Source: Pseudomonadota bacterium (GTDB lineage: Bacteria; Pseudomonadota; Gammaproteobacteria; Acidiferrobacterales; UBA6901). Taken from it: a stretch of DNA of 13,396 bases. The translations under genes and the position numbers were made by a program. Of this stretch, positions 1 to 6,425 are shown in pieces. The stretch spans positions 1 through 13,396 of the forward strand of contig JAJYEK010000093.1 in NCBI GenBank assembly GCA_021785795.1, written 5' to 3'. The first letter of the stretch is position 1; each line of letters begins with the position of its first letter. Below the pieces are notes generated by a model, which saw only the letters and a list, made by a program, of their open reading frames with translations, made no database searches and was not told where the DNA came from.

Positions 1-121
1 CCGAGAGCTTCCGGTGGTAGCAAAAGCGCGGAATGTAGATCCCGGCGGCGTCGGCGGCCTCGATGATCATGGAGCCTTCCTTCACCTCGAGCTTCCGGCC
101 GTCTATTTCGATGTGCAGCAT
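1..121 (-). CDS. nuoG: NADH-quinone oxidoreductase subunit G, 5' end only
   Basis: Only the first 40 codons are inside the window; the gene continues past the left edge. NuoG is the large iron-sulfur subunit of the peripheral arm of complex I and carries electrons from NuoE/NuoF towards NuoB. The visible residues start MLHIEIDGRKLEVKEG and reach a PRFCYHRKLS stretch. This is the N-terminal ferredoxin-like fold, and Cys34 is the expected first ligand of the [2Fe-2S] cluster N1b. The ATG at 119-121 is preceded by a purine-rich GAGCGGAA that can serve as ribosome binding site. It follows nuoF after 53 nt, the usual operon position. The identity is inferred from the motif plus position; the other cysteines and the molybdopterin-like domain lie outside the window. 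Confidence 0.88.
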   Translation of the reverse strand, partial: MLHIEIDGRKLEVKEGSMIIEAADAAGIYIPRFCYHRKLS

Positions 122-174
122 TTCAGTTCCGCTCAAGCGCCCTGCTTGGTTGGTCGGTGTTGACTCGGACTCCG

Positions 175-1449
175 TCAGGCTGCCGCTACTAGGCAGCTGC
201 GATGGCTCACATGGTACTCGAACTCATCACGGAATTGCTTGATGAAGCTCGCCACCGGCATGGCCGCGGCATCGCCCAGCGCGCAGATGGTCCGGCCTTC
301 TATGTTGCCAGCCATGCTGAGAAGCAGATCCAGGTCACCGGGGCGGCCCGCGCCCTGCTCGATGCGCTGGATCACGCGGGCCATCCACCCGGTGCCCTCG
401 CGACAGGGGGTACACTGGCCGCAGGATTCTTCGTAGTAGAAGTGCGAGATCCGCGCAAGCGTCCGCACCATGCAGGTGGTATCGTCCATGACAATCACCG
501 ACCCCGCGCCCAGCAGCGAACCGGCCTTGGCGAGCGAGTCATAGTCCATGTTGATATCCATCATCACCTCGCCGCGAACGACCGGCACCGATGAGCCGCC
601 CGGAATCACAGCCTTCAGTCGGCGTCCGCCGCGCACCCCCCCGGCCAGCTCAAGAAGCGTCGCAAACGGAGTCCCGAGCGGAACCTCGTAGTTCCCGGGC
701 CGGTTCACATGGCCAGATACGCAGAAGATTTTGGCCCCCCCGTTGTTGGGCTTGCCCATATTCAGGAACCATTGCGCGCCGTTGCGGAGGATCGAGGGGA
801 CCGAGGCCAGGGTCTCAGTATTGTTGATCGTTGTCGGCCGACCAAACAGGCCATAGCTGGCCGGAAACGGCGGCTTGAACCGCGGCTGGCCCTTCTTGCC
901 TTCCAGCGACTCGAGCAAGGCGGTTTCCTCACCGCAGATGTAGGCGCCAGCGCCCAGATGGCTGTGGATCTCGAAGTCGACGCCCGAACCGAGAATGTTG
1001 CTGCCAATGAGCCCGGCTGCGCGCGCCTCCGCCAGCGCGGCCTCGAAGCGCTCGTAAGGTTCGTAGAACTCCCCGCGCATGTAGTTGTAGCCGACGGTCG
1101 CGCCGATGGTGTAGCCGGCGATGGCCATACCCTCGATGACTGCATGGGGATTGAAGCGCAGAATGTCGCGGTCCTTGAACGTGCCTGGCTCGCCCTCGTC
1201 GGAATTGCACACGATATATTTCTGGCCCGGCGCCGAGCGTGGCATGAAGCTCCACTTCAGGCCGGTCGGAAAGCCGGCACCTCCGCGGCCGCGCAGTACC
1301 GCCTTTTTGAGCTCTGCGATGATTTCGTCGGCCGGCACCTTTGCACGCAGGACCTTCTTCCAGGCCTCGTAGCCACCGCTGCCCTGATAGGTTGCGAGCG
1401 TCCATGGCTTGTCCAAATGGTTGTTACGGAAACACACCTCGTTAGCCAT
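175..1449 (-). CDS. nuoF: NADH-quinone oxidoreductase subunit F (NADH- and FMN-binding)
   Basis: This 424-residue protein is the NADH dehydrogenase module subunit of complex I. It binds NADH and FMN and passes electrons to the [4Fe-4S] cluster N3, on the cytoplasmic side. The glycine-rich nucleotide-binding motif [13 protein letters not shown] is at residues 54-66. The FMN-site motif NSDEGEPGT is at 82-90 and a CGEE stretch at 172-175. The N3 ligands are Cys343, Cys346 and Cys349 ([12 protein letters not shown]) with Cys389 (TICALGD). All are present, so the subunit looks functional. Length is normal for the family (E. coli about 445). The ATG lies 6 nt downstream of the nuoE stop, indicating translational coupling; nuoG follows after 53 nt. 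Long reading frames antisense to it are composition artefacts. Confidence 0.98.
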   Translation of the reverse strand: MANEVCFRNNHLDKPWTLATYQGSGGYEAWKKVLRAKVPADEIIAELKKAVLRGRGGAGFPTGLKWSFMPRSAPGQKYIVCNSDEGEPGTFKDRDILRFNPHAVIEGMAIAGYTIGATVGYNYMRGEFYEPYERFEAALAEARAAGLIGSNILGSGVDFEIHSHLGAGAYICGEETALLESLEGKKGQPRFKPPFPASYGLFGRPTTINNTETLASVPSILRNGAQWFLNMGKPNNGGAKIFCVSGHVNRPGNYEVPLGTPFATLLELAGGVRGGRRLKAVIPGGSSVPVVRGEVMMDINMDYDSLAKAGSLLGAGSVIVMDDTTCMVRTLARISHFYYEESCGQCTPCREGTGWMARVIQRIEQGAGRPGDLDLLLSMAGNIEGRTICALGDAAAMPVASFIKQFRDEFEYHVSHRSCLVAAA

Positions 1450-1455
1450 GGCGCG

Positions 1456-1947
1456 CTACTCCAGGCTGCCGAGGATCTCGTCGATCCGTTCCGGCGTCAG
1501 ATTTTCAAAGTAAGTCTTGTCGATCATAAACATCGGTGCCCCCCCGCATGCGGCCAGGCACTCCACTTCCCTGAGTGTAAACCGGCCGTCCGGGGTAGTT
1601 TCTCCCAGCCGTATGCCAAGCCGGTTCTCGAGGTGCTTTACCACCTGCTCGGCTCCGGTCAGCATACAGGATATGTTCGTACAGACGCTGATCTGGTGCC
1701 TTCCCACCGGCTTGAGATTGTACATGGTGTAGAAGGTGGCGACTTCGTACACCTCAATCGGGCGCATTTCCAGCAGCTGCGCGACATAGTCCATCAGCGG
1801 TTCGCTCAGCCAGCCGCGCTCGTCCTGCGCAATACGCAGAGCCGCCATCACGGCAGAGGCCTTGCGTCCTGGCGGATACTTCGCGATCTCGCGCCCTATG
1901 CGCGCAAGCGATTCTTCGCTCAAAGAGGGTCTATCTGCGTCGGTCAA
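1456..1947 (-). CDS. nuoE: NADH-quinone oxidoreductase subunit E ([2Fe-2S] N1a)
   Basis: This 163-residue protein is the 24-kDa-type subunit of the complex I NADH module; it holds the [2Fe-2S] cluster N1a beside FMN. The thioredoxin-like cluster domain shows Cys89-x4-Cys94 (SVCTNISC) and Cys130-x3-Cys134 ([11 protein letters not shown]), the complete family ligand set. The helical N-terminal part includes [13 protein letters not shown] around residues 65-77, also a family signature. The start codon is TTG at 1945-1947, sharing the sequence TTGA with the nuoD stop, a 4-nt overlap typical of coupled translation. No ATG, GTG or TTG lies close upstream in frame. The nearest purine-rich ribosome-binding candidate is GGCGAG, about 10 nt upstream inside nuoD. 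The product is certain; the exact start is inferred. Confidence 0.96.
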   Translation of the reverse strand: MTDADRPSLSEESLARIGREIAKYPPGRKASAVMAALRIAQDERGWLSEPLMDYVAQLLEMRPIEVYEVATFYTMYNLKPVGRHQISVCTNISCMLTGAEQVVKHLENRLGIRLGETTPDGRFTLREVECLAACGGAPMFMIDKTYFENLTPERIDEILGSLE

Positions 1948-3197
1948 CGGTCGATCTCGCCGAATACGATGTCCTGGGTTCCGATTACCGCCACAACGTC
2001 GGCGATCATATGTCCTCGCACCATCTCGTCGAGAGCAGACAGGTGCGCGAAACCGGGAGCGCGGATCTTCAGACGGAACGGCTTATTGGCGCCGTCTGAA
2101 ACCAGATAGACGCCGAACTCGCCCTTCGGATGCTCGATCGCCGCATAGGCCTCCCCCTCGGGTATGCAGAAGCCTTCAGTGAACAGCTTGAAGTGGTGAA
2201 TCAGCGCTTCCATGTCGTTTTTCATGACTGCCCGCTTCGGTGGCACCAGCTTGTGGTTCTCGATGATCACCGGACCTGGATTGCGGCGCAGCCATTCCAC
2301 GCACTGGCGGATGATGCGGTTGGACTGGCGCATCTCTTCGATGCGTACCAGATAGCGGTCGTAGCAGTCCCCGCCGACTCCCACCGGTATGTCGAAATCC
2401 AGGCGGTCATACACTTCATAGGGCTGCTTCTTGCGCAGATCCCATTCCACCCCGCTACCGCGCAGCATCGGTCCCGAAAACCCGAGTTGCAGCGCCCGCT
2501 CCGACGACACGACACCGATACCCACCGTGCGTTGCTTCCAGATGCGGTTGTCGGTGAGCAGGGTCTCGTATTCGTCCACGTGGCCCGGAAAACGTTCGGT
2601 AAAATCCCAGATGTAATCGAGCAACGAACCCTGGCGATTGGCGTTGAGCCGTTCGATATCCTTGACGTCGTGCCACTTCGAGGGCTGATACTGCGGCATC
2701 TGGTCCGGCAGATCGCGGTACACACCGCCGACGCGATAGTACGTAGCGTGCATGCGCGCACCGGACACGGCCTCGTACATGTCCATCAGATCCTCGCGCT
2801 CGCGGAAGCAGTACAAAAAAACGGTCATGGCCCCGATGTCCAGGCTATGGGAACCGAGCCACAGCAGATGATTGAGGATACGCGTGATTTCGTCAAACAT
2901 TACGCGTATGTACTGGGCGCGTACCGGGGGTTCAATGCCCAGCATCTTCTCCATCGCCAGCACGTAGCCGTGTTCGTTGCACATCATGGACACGTAATCC
3001 AGGCGGTCCATGTAGCCGATGCTCTGGTTGTAGGGCTTGCTCTCAGCCAGCTTCTCGGTCGCCCGATGCAGCAGTCCGATATGCGGATCGGCCCGCTCTA
3101 TGACCTCGCCGTCGAGCTCCAGCACGAGACGCAATACACCATGGGCCGCCGGATGCTGAGGCCCGAAGTTCATCGTGTAATTCCTGATCTCAGGCAA
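1944..3197 (-). CDS. nuoD: NADH-quinone oxidoreductase subunit D (49-kDa-type)
   Basis: This 417-residue subunit forms, with NuoB, the quinone-reduction site of complex I; it is related to the large subunit of NiFe hydrogenases. The [13 protein letters not shown] motif at residues 12-24 contains His15 and His19, and DRLDYVS places Tyr68. His19 and Tyr68 match in spacing the quinone headgroup-binding His and Tyr known from structures. The C-terminus ends in the family-typical FGEIDR. nuoC and nuoD are separate genes, unlike the fused nuoCD of E. coli and Pseudomonas. The start is TTG at 3195-3197 with GGAGG 8 nt upstream; an in-frame TGA two codons before it excludes a longer product. The ATG at residue 9 would remove the conserved NYT residues, so TTG is preferred. 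It overlaps nuoE by 4 nt. Confidence 0.97.
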   Translation of the reverse strand: MPEIRNYTMNFGPQHPAAHGVLRLVLELDGEVIERADPHIGLLHRATEKLAESKPYNQSIGYMDRLDYVSMMCNEHGYVLAMEKMLGIEPPVRAQYIRVMFDEITRILNHLLWLGSHSLDIGAMTVFLYCFREREDLMDMYEAVSGARMHATYYRVGGVYRDLPDQMPQYQPSKWHDVKDIERLNANRQGSLLDYIWDFTERFPGHVDEYETLLTDNRIWKQRTVGIGVVSSERALQLGFSGPMLRGSGVEWDLRKKQPYEVYDRLDFDIPVGVGGDCYDRYLVRIEEMRQSNRIIRQCVEWLRRNPGPVIIENHKLVPPKRAVMKNDMEALIHHFKLFTEGFCIPEGEAYAAIEHPKGEFGVYLVSDGANKPFRLKIRAPGFAHLSALDEMVRGHMIADVVAVIGTQDIVFGEIDR

Positions 3198-3201
3198 GAC
3201 T

Positions 3202-3210
3202 CATGCCTCC
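3202..3210 (-). promoter_or_regulatory. nuoD ribosome binding site with a decoy ATG
   Basis: GGAGG (3206-3210, minus strand) lies 8 nt before the TTG start of nuoD. An ATG at 3202-3204 sits only 1 nt after the GGAGG and is out of frame; it would read four codons (MSLA) and stop at 3190-3192, inside nuoD. The GGAGG spacing favours the TTG over this ATG. Confidence 0.6.
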
Positions 3211-3271
3211 AGTCCTGCAGGGGACCGCAGCCCGCATGCTCCGCTCCGGCATCTCACATGGGATCCGGCGC

Positions 3272-3883
3272 TTACGCTTTGCCGCCACCATAATTCTCCT
3301 CACGGATGACGCGCGGAACCAGAATCCGCGGTTCAATCGTAACAGGCTGATAAATGACGCGACCGCGTTCCGAATCGTAGCGCATCTCGACCTGCCCGGT
3401 CAGCGGGAAATCTTTGCGGAACGGATGTCCGATGAATCCGTAATCGGTGAGAATGCGGCGCAGATCCGGGTGCCCCTCGAAAATGATCCCGAACAGATCG
3501 AACGCTTCGCGCTCATACCAGTTTGCCGAGTTCCAGATGTCCACAACCGATTCGACCACCGGCATGTCGTCATTCGCGAACACACGCAGCCGCAGACGCT
3601 GGTTGCGCGATACAGACAGGAGGTGGTAGACGACAGCGAAACGCGGGCCAACCCTGGCGCCTCTGGTTGATTCCGCAGCGTAATTAAGGTAGTCGACACC
3701 GCACAGGTCAACAAGCTGCTCGAATGAGAAGAGCGGATTGGTCCGCAGAACGGAACATACCCGATGCAGGGCATCCGTCCTTATCTCGAGCGTGAGCTCA
3801 CCCGCAGACTGATGCGCCGCCAGCACCGCTTCGCCGAATTTTTCGGCAGCATGGTCAGCGAGCGCCTTAAGTGATTCGCTCAT
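3272..3883 (-). CDS. nuoC: NADH-quinone oxidoreductase subunit C (30-kDa-type)
   Basis: This 203-residue protein is the peripheral-arm subunit of complex I that packs against NuoD and NuoB; it has no cofactor. The family signature [12 protein letters not shown] is at residues 122-133, followed by [11 protein letters not shown] and a [10 protein letters not shown] stretch around 142-151. The length suits a stand-alone NuoC. The ATG at 3881-3883 follows the nuoB stop by 24 nt; the ribosome binding site is weak. A 74-nt gap separates it from nuoD, the longest between the nuo genes seen here, and that gap contains the strong GGAGG of nuoD. The identity is secure from motif and operon order. Confidence 0.96.
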   Translation of the reverse strand: MSESLKALADHAAEKFGEAVLAAHQSAGELTLEIRTDALHRVCSVLRTNPLFSFEQLVDLCGVDYLNYAAESTRGARVGPRFAVVYHLLSVSRNQRLRLRVFANDDMPVVESVVDIWNSANWYEREAFDLFGIIFEGHPDLRRILTDYGFIGHPFRKDFPLTGQVEMRYDSERGRVIYQPVTIEPRILVPRVIREENYGGGKA

Positions 3884-3907
3884 GGAATAGGCTCTCGGCG
3901 TTCGCAG

Positions 3908-4384
3908 CTAACGGGCTATGGTATTGGTACGCTTGATCTTGTTTTGCAGCTGGATGATGCCGTACAGCAGCGCCTCGGCGGTCGGCGGACAGCCGGGCAC
4001 GTAGATGTCCACGGGCACAATGCGATCACAACCGCGGACGACGGAATAGGAATAGTGATAATAGCCGCCGCCGTTGGCGCAGGAACCCATGGAGATCACC
4101 CAGCGCGGTTCGGCCATCTGGTCGTAGACCTTGCGCAGCGCCGGTGCCATCTTGTTCACGAGCGTTCCAGCAACGATCATTACGTCCGACTGCCGGGGAC
4201 TCGGGCGGAATATGACCCCAAAGCGGTCCAGGTCGTAGCGCGACGCACCGGCATGCATCATCTCCACGGCGCAGCACGCCAGGCCGAAGGTCATGGGCCA
4301 CAGCGAGCCGGTACGCGTCCAGTTGATGAGCTTGTCGGCCGAGGTGGTGATCCAGCCTCTCTCCAAGACACCTTCTATTCCCAT
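3908..4384 (-). CDS. nuoB: NADH-quinone oxidoreductase subunit B (cluster N2)
   Basis: This 158-residue subunit carries the terminal [4Fe-4S] cluster N2, which reduces quinone at the interface with NuoD. The ligands are visible: tandem Cys37-Cys38 ([10 protein letters not shown]), Cys102 (MGSCANGGG) and Cys132 ([15 protein letters not shown]). The frame stays open a further 73 codons upstream, but that part overlaps nuoA in another frame and shows no NuoB character. I therefore start at the ATG at 4382-4384. That ATG follows GGGAG by 7 nt and gives the usual [15 protein letters not shown]-terminus. The gene overlaps the 3' end of nuoA by 10 nt, consistent with coupled translation. Confidence 0.96.
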   Translation of the reverse strand: MGIEGVLERGWITTSADKLINWTRTGSLWPMTFGLACCAVEMMHAGASRYDLDRFGVIFRPSPRQSDVMIVAGTLVNKMAPALRKVYDQMAEPRWVISMGSCANGGGYYHYSYSVVRGCDRIVPVDIYVPGCPPTAEALLYGIIQLQNKIKRTNTIAR

Positions 4385-4731
4385 TCCAGCGCTCCCTTGC
4401 GCCACTCGTATATGAAACCGATCACGAGAATGCCCAGAAAGAGCAGCATGGCAAGAAAACCGAATATGCCGATCTGCCGCAGCGCGACGGCCCACGGAAA
4501 GAGAAACGCGATCTCGAGATCGAAGATGATGAACAGGATCGCTACCAGGTAGTAGCGCACGTCGAACTTCGTGCGTGTATCCTCGAACGCCTCGAAGCCG
4601 CATTCGTAGGGCGAGAGCTTTTCGCTGTTGGGCCGATGGGGACCCAGCAGCCGCCCCATGACCATCGGCATCACGCCGACCGCGATGCCGACCGCGATAA
4701 AGAGCAGAACAGGGAGATAGTTCTCGAGCAT
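4375..4731 (-). CDS. nuoA: NADH-quinone oxidoreductase subunit A
   Basis: This 118-residue membrane subunit of complex I helps join the peripheral arm to the proton-pumping arm near the quinone site. Three hydrophobic segments are visible at about residues 6-28, 59-81 and 88-108. The loop between the first two has the family motif YECGFE (42-47). The second segment is introduced by KFDVRYY and includes the conserved acidic pair Asp71/Glu73 ([12 protein letters not shown]). The ATG at 4729-4731 is preceded by GGGG about 6 nt upstream. It is the first gene of the nuo operon and lies about 50 nt downstream of the predicted transcription start. Its last 10 nt overlap nuoB. Confidence 0.96.
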   Translation of the reverse strand: MLENYLPVLLFIAVGIAVGVMPMVMGRLLGPHRPNSEKLSPYECGFEAFEDTRTKFDVRYYLVAILFIIFDLEIAFLFPWAVALRQIGIFGFLAMLLFLGILVIGFIYEWRKGALEWE

Positions 4732-4788
4732 CAGCTACCCCAGGAGGTTTCTACTTTCTGGCCAGGCTCGCCCAGCGCCTAACCGGCG

Positions 4789-4818
4789 AGTCTAGGCTCC
4801 GCATACAGGCAAAGTCAA
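4789..4818 (-). promoter_or_regulatory. Predicted sigma70 promoter of the nuo operon
   Basis: On the minus strand, TTGACT (4813-4818) matches the -35 consensus at 5 of 6 positions. TAGACT (4789-4794) matches the -10 consensus at 4 of 6, with an 18-nt spacer. Transcription would start near 4782, leaving a leader of about 50 nt before nuoA. An AT-rich block directly upstream (about 4830-4856) could act as an UP element. This is a sequence prediction; position and quality make it the best candidate in the window. Confidence 0.6.
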
Positions 4819-4830
4819 GCCGCAATCAGC

Positions 4831-4845
4831 TTATAATTAGTATAA
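4831..4845. repeat. Short inverted repeat TTATA-N5-TATAA upstream of the nuo promoter
   Basis: TTATA (4831-4835) and TATAA (4841-4845) form a perfect 5-bp inverted repeat around ATTAG. It lies in an AT-rich island within GC-rich DNA, about 50-63 bp upstream of the predicted nuo transcription start. It could be a regulator binding site or just part of an UP element. It does not match the FNR-type TTGAT-N4-ATCAA pattern. Confidence 0.35.
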
Positions 4846-4854
4846 CTTTCATAT

Positions 4855-4914
4855 GGTTATCGCCACTTTGGGCTTGGCAGGAATCCCCTGCTGGCGATAC
4901 CGCCCGGCTCGGGC
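4855..4914. repeat. Inverted repeats forming a branched or elongated hairpin structure
   Basis: The spacer between tRNA-Leu and nuoA holds three nested or adjacent inverted repeats. The outer stem pairs TATCGCCA (4858-4865) with TGGCGATA (4892-4899), 8 perfect bp, extendable by two G-C pairs if T4857 is bulged. Inside it, GCAGG (4877-4881) pairs with CCTGC (4887-4891) over a 5-nt loop. Next to it, GCCCG (4902-4906) pairs with CGGGC (4910-4914) over a 3-nt loop. No T-run follows on the minus strand, so it is not a classic intrinsic terminator. It lies between the 3' end of the tRNA and the nuo promoter. Confidence 0.6.
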
Positions 4915-4933
4915 TGAACAGATACTGCGTTAA

Positions 4934-5018
4934 TGGTGCCGAAGGCGGGACTCGAACCCGCACGGCTTGCGCCACCGCCCCCTCAAGACGGCGTGTCTAC
5001 CAATTTCACCACTTCGGC
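4934..5018 (-). tRNA. leuU: tRNA-Leu, anticodon GAG
   Basis: The 85-nt cloverleaf reads from 5018 to 4934 on the minus strand. The acceptor arms GCCGAAG and CTTCGGC pair perfectly and are followed by discriminator A and an encoded CCA (4934-4936). The D-stem is GTG/CAC. The anticodon stem CCGTC/GGCGG (one U-G pair) closes the loop TTGAGGG, with anticodon GAG at 4982-4984, reading CUC and CUU. A long class II variable arm contains GGC-GCAA-GCC, diagnostic for Leu or Ser tRNAs. The T-arm GCGGG/CCCGC carries TTCGAGT. It starts 38 nt after the secG stop. In E. coli leuU (GAG) also follows secG, so the symbol rests on anticodon and synteny. Confidence 0.97.
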
Positions 5019-5056
5019 TGGAAGTCGGAAACCCACCTTTTGTCTATATTAATTAT

Positions 5057-5419
5057 TTATTTCGGCGCTGCCGGCACGCCAGGCACGCCAGGCACGCCAG
5101 GCACGGCTGGCGCCGCGGGCGCGGGTGCCGGTGCCGACGGCACCGAGCTGGCCGGAACCTCCTGGGTCACGCTTTTCGGCCGCCCCTGGCGCGCATCGAT
5201 GATGGTCAGCGACATGCTGGTAATGAAAAAAATGGTGGCCAGCACCGCCGTGAGCCGACTGAGAAATGTCGCCGACCCGCGGGCACCGAACAGCGTCTGG
5301 GACGCACCGCTGCCAAAGGCAGCTCCGATATCCGCGCCCTTACCCTGCTGCAACAGCACCAAGCCCACAATGGCAAGTGCCACGAGCACATGGACAACCA
5401 ACAGCAACTCTTTCAGCAT
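5057..5419 (-). CDS. secG: Protein translocase subunit SecG
   Basis: This 120-residue subunit of the SecYEG channel assists protein export across the inner membrane. Two hydrophobic helices lie at about residues 3-23 and 52-74. Between them is the SecG signature [19 protein letters not shown] and a [14 protein letters not shown] stretch. From about residue 78 the protein is a Pro/Ala/Val-rich tail ending in repeated VPG units (106-116), making it somewhat longer than E. coli SecG (110). The frame is open 24 codons upstream, but the family N-terminus [14 protein letters not shown] fixes the ATG at 5417-5419; its ribosome binding site is weak. It lies 87 nt after tpiA and 38 nt before tRNA-Leu, probably cotranscribed with both. 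Confidence 0.95.
   Translation of the reverse strand: MLKELLLVVHVLVALAIVGLVLLQQGKGADIGAAFGSGASQTLFGARGSATFLSRLTAVLATIFFITSMSLTIIDARQGRPKSVTQEVPASSVPSAPAPAPAAPAVPGVPGVPGVPAAPK
5073..5108. repeat. 9-bp tandem repeat in the secG 3' end
   Basis: Three identical copies of GGCACGCCA (5073-5081, 5082-5090, 5091-5099) are followed by a degenerate fourth, GGCACGGCT (5100-5108). The unit is a multiple of three, so copy changes would keep the frame. On the coding strand it encodes Val-Pro-Gly repeats at the end of SecG. Confidence 0.95.
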
Positions 5420-5506
5420 GTTCGCACTCACTGCTTTCGGCCAATGCGCGCCCGCTGGTGCGCGCGTTTCGCGGACCTGCGCCCGCCACAAGCATCTGCT
5501 CTGGGT

Positions 5507-6259
5507 TCAGCCGGCAGCCCGGCAGATCGCCAGGAACTCCTGGGCATCCAACGATGCACCGCCGATCAGGCCGCCGTCAATGTCCGGCTGCCCGAAGAGC
5601 TGCCGCGCATTGGCCGCCTTCACGCTGCCGCCATACAGAATCCGGAGCCGCTCGGCCACTGTCGAGCTGATCTGCGCCAAGCGCGCACGAATGAAGGCGT
5701 GCACCCCCTGCGCCTGTTCCGGTGTGGCGGTCTTGCCCGTACCAATGGCCCAAACCGGTTCATAAGCGACGATCGCATGGTCCAGCGCCGCGATGCTAGC
5801 CAGCTTCACCACCGCATCGAGCTGGCGCGCTACCACTGCTTCGGTCTCGTTGGCCTCCCGCTCCGCCAGCGTCTCTCCGACACAGAGGATCGGGACAAGG
5901 CCCACGCCCTGAGCCGCCCGGAATTTCTCGGCCACCACCTGATCGCTCTCTCCGTACAGCGCCCGCCGTTCGGAGTGTCCGACGATAACGTGGCTGCAGC
6001 CGAAATCACGCAGCATGGCGCCCGAGACCTCACCCGTATAGGCGCCTGACTTATGGGGGCTCAGATTCTGCCCGCCCCAGGCGATGCGGCTGCCGCTCAG
6101 CCATTCCGCCACGACCGGGATGAGGACGAACGGCGGGCAGACCAGGATCTCAGCGTGCGTGACATCACCCAGTCCCTGCTCGATTCCGCTGATCAGCGCC
6201 GCTGCCTCCACCTGGGTACCGTTCATCTTCCAGTTGCCCGCGACCACAGGACGGCGCAT
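5507..6259 (-). CDS. tpiA: Triosephosphate isomerase
   Basis: This enzyme interconverts dihydroxyacetone phosphate and glyceraldehyde 3-phosphate in glycolysis and gluconeogenesis, in the cytoplasm. The 250-residue TIM barrel shows the substrate-binding Asn9 and Lys11 (GNWKMNG), the catalytic electrophile His95 (VIVGHSERR) and the catalytic base Glu167 at the head of flexible loop 6 ([14 protein letters not shown]). A phosphate-binding ILYGGSV is present near residue 208. A GTG four codons upstream is in frame, but it overlaps the GGAGG (6265-6269) that sits 5 nt before the ATG at 6257-6259, so I start at the ATG. The gene lies between glmM and secG, an order common in this group, with a candidate promoter upstream. 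Confidence 0.97.
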   Translation of the reverse strand: MRRPVVAGNWKMNGTQVEAAALISGIEQGLGDVTHAEILVCPPFVLIPVVAEWLSGSRIAWGGQNLSPHKSGAYTGEVSGAMLRDFGCSHVIVGHSERRALYGESDQVVAEKFRAAQGVGLVPILCVGETLAEREANETEAVVARQLDAVVKLASIAALDHAIVAYEPVWAIGTGKTATPEQAQGVHAFIRARLAQISSTVAERLRILYGGSVKAANARQLFGQPDIDGGLIGGASLDAQEFLAICRAAG

Positions 6260-6312
6260 CGCATCCTCCACTTATTGTTTAGGCTGGGACCAAAACGACA
6301 GAAGCGGGCGCG

Positions 6313-6341
6313 ATGTTACCGGGCACCGGCGCAGAAAGCAA
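6313..6341 (-). promoter_or_regulatory. Candidate sigma70 promoter for tpiA-secG-tRNA-Leu
   Basis: In the 166-nt glmM-tpiA gap, TTGCTT (6336-6341) and TAACAT (6313-6318) lie exactly 17 nt apart on the minus strand. They match the -35 and -10 consensus at 3 and 4 of 6 positions. The start would be near 6306, with a leader of about 47 nt. Moderate match only. Confidence 0.35.
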
Positions 6342-6425
6342 TTTGCCGGGGCCGGATCCGCGTCTGGTGGGCCAAAACCGCGCGGCAAGCAGGCCGCTGG
6401 CTCCGCGCTGCCGGCGGGAAAGCGC

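Noticed and set aside
709..2109. 466-codon open frame on the plus strand, antisense to nuoF and nuoE
   Set aside because: It lies entirely opposite two complete, motif-verified genes, has no recognisable domain, and is expected from GC-rich codon bias on the opposite strand.
2130..3293. 387-codon plus-strand frame opposite nuoD
   Set aside because: Antisense to a conserved gene, His/Val-rich low-complexity composition, no family resemblance; composition artefact.
4385..4603. N-terminal extension of NuoB by 73 codons
   Set aside because: The stretch overlaps nuoA in another frame, and the normal NuoB N-terminus with a GGGAG site begins at 4384.
4742..4748. ACCTCCT in the nuoA leader, identical to part of the 16S rRNA 3' tail
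   Set aside because: A 7-nt match is easily due to chance, and no pairing partner near the nuoA start was evident.
5420..5491. N-terminal extension of SecG by 24 codons
   Set aside because: SecG proteins start right at the first membrane helix; the extension is Arg/Ala-rich and unlike the family.
6260..6271. GTG start of tpiA four codons upstream
   Set aside because: It overlaps the GGAGG that is ideally spaced for the ATG at 6259.
6374..6397. Possible intrinsic terminator after glmM (GCGGC/GCCGC hairpin followed by GCGGTTTT)
   Set aside because: Only a 5-bp stem and a 4-T run separated from the stem; too weak to call.
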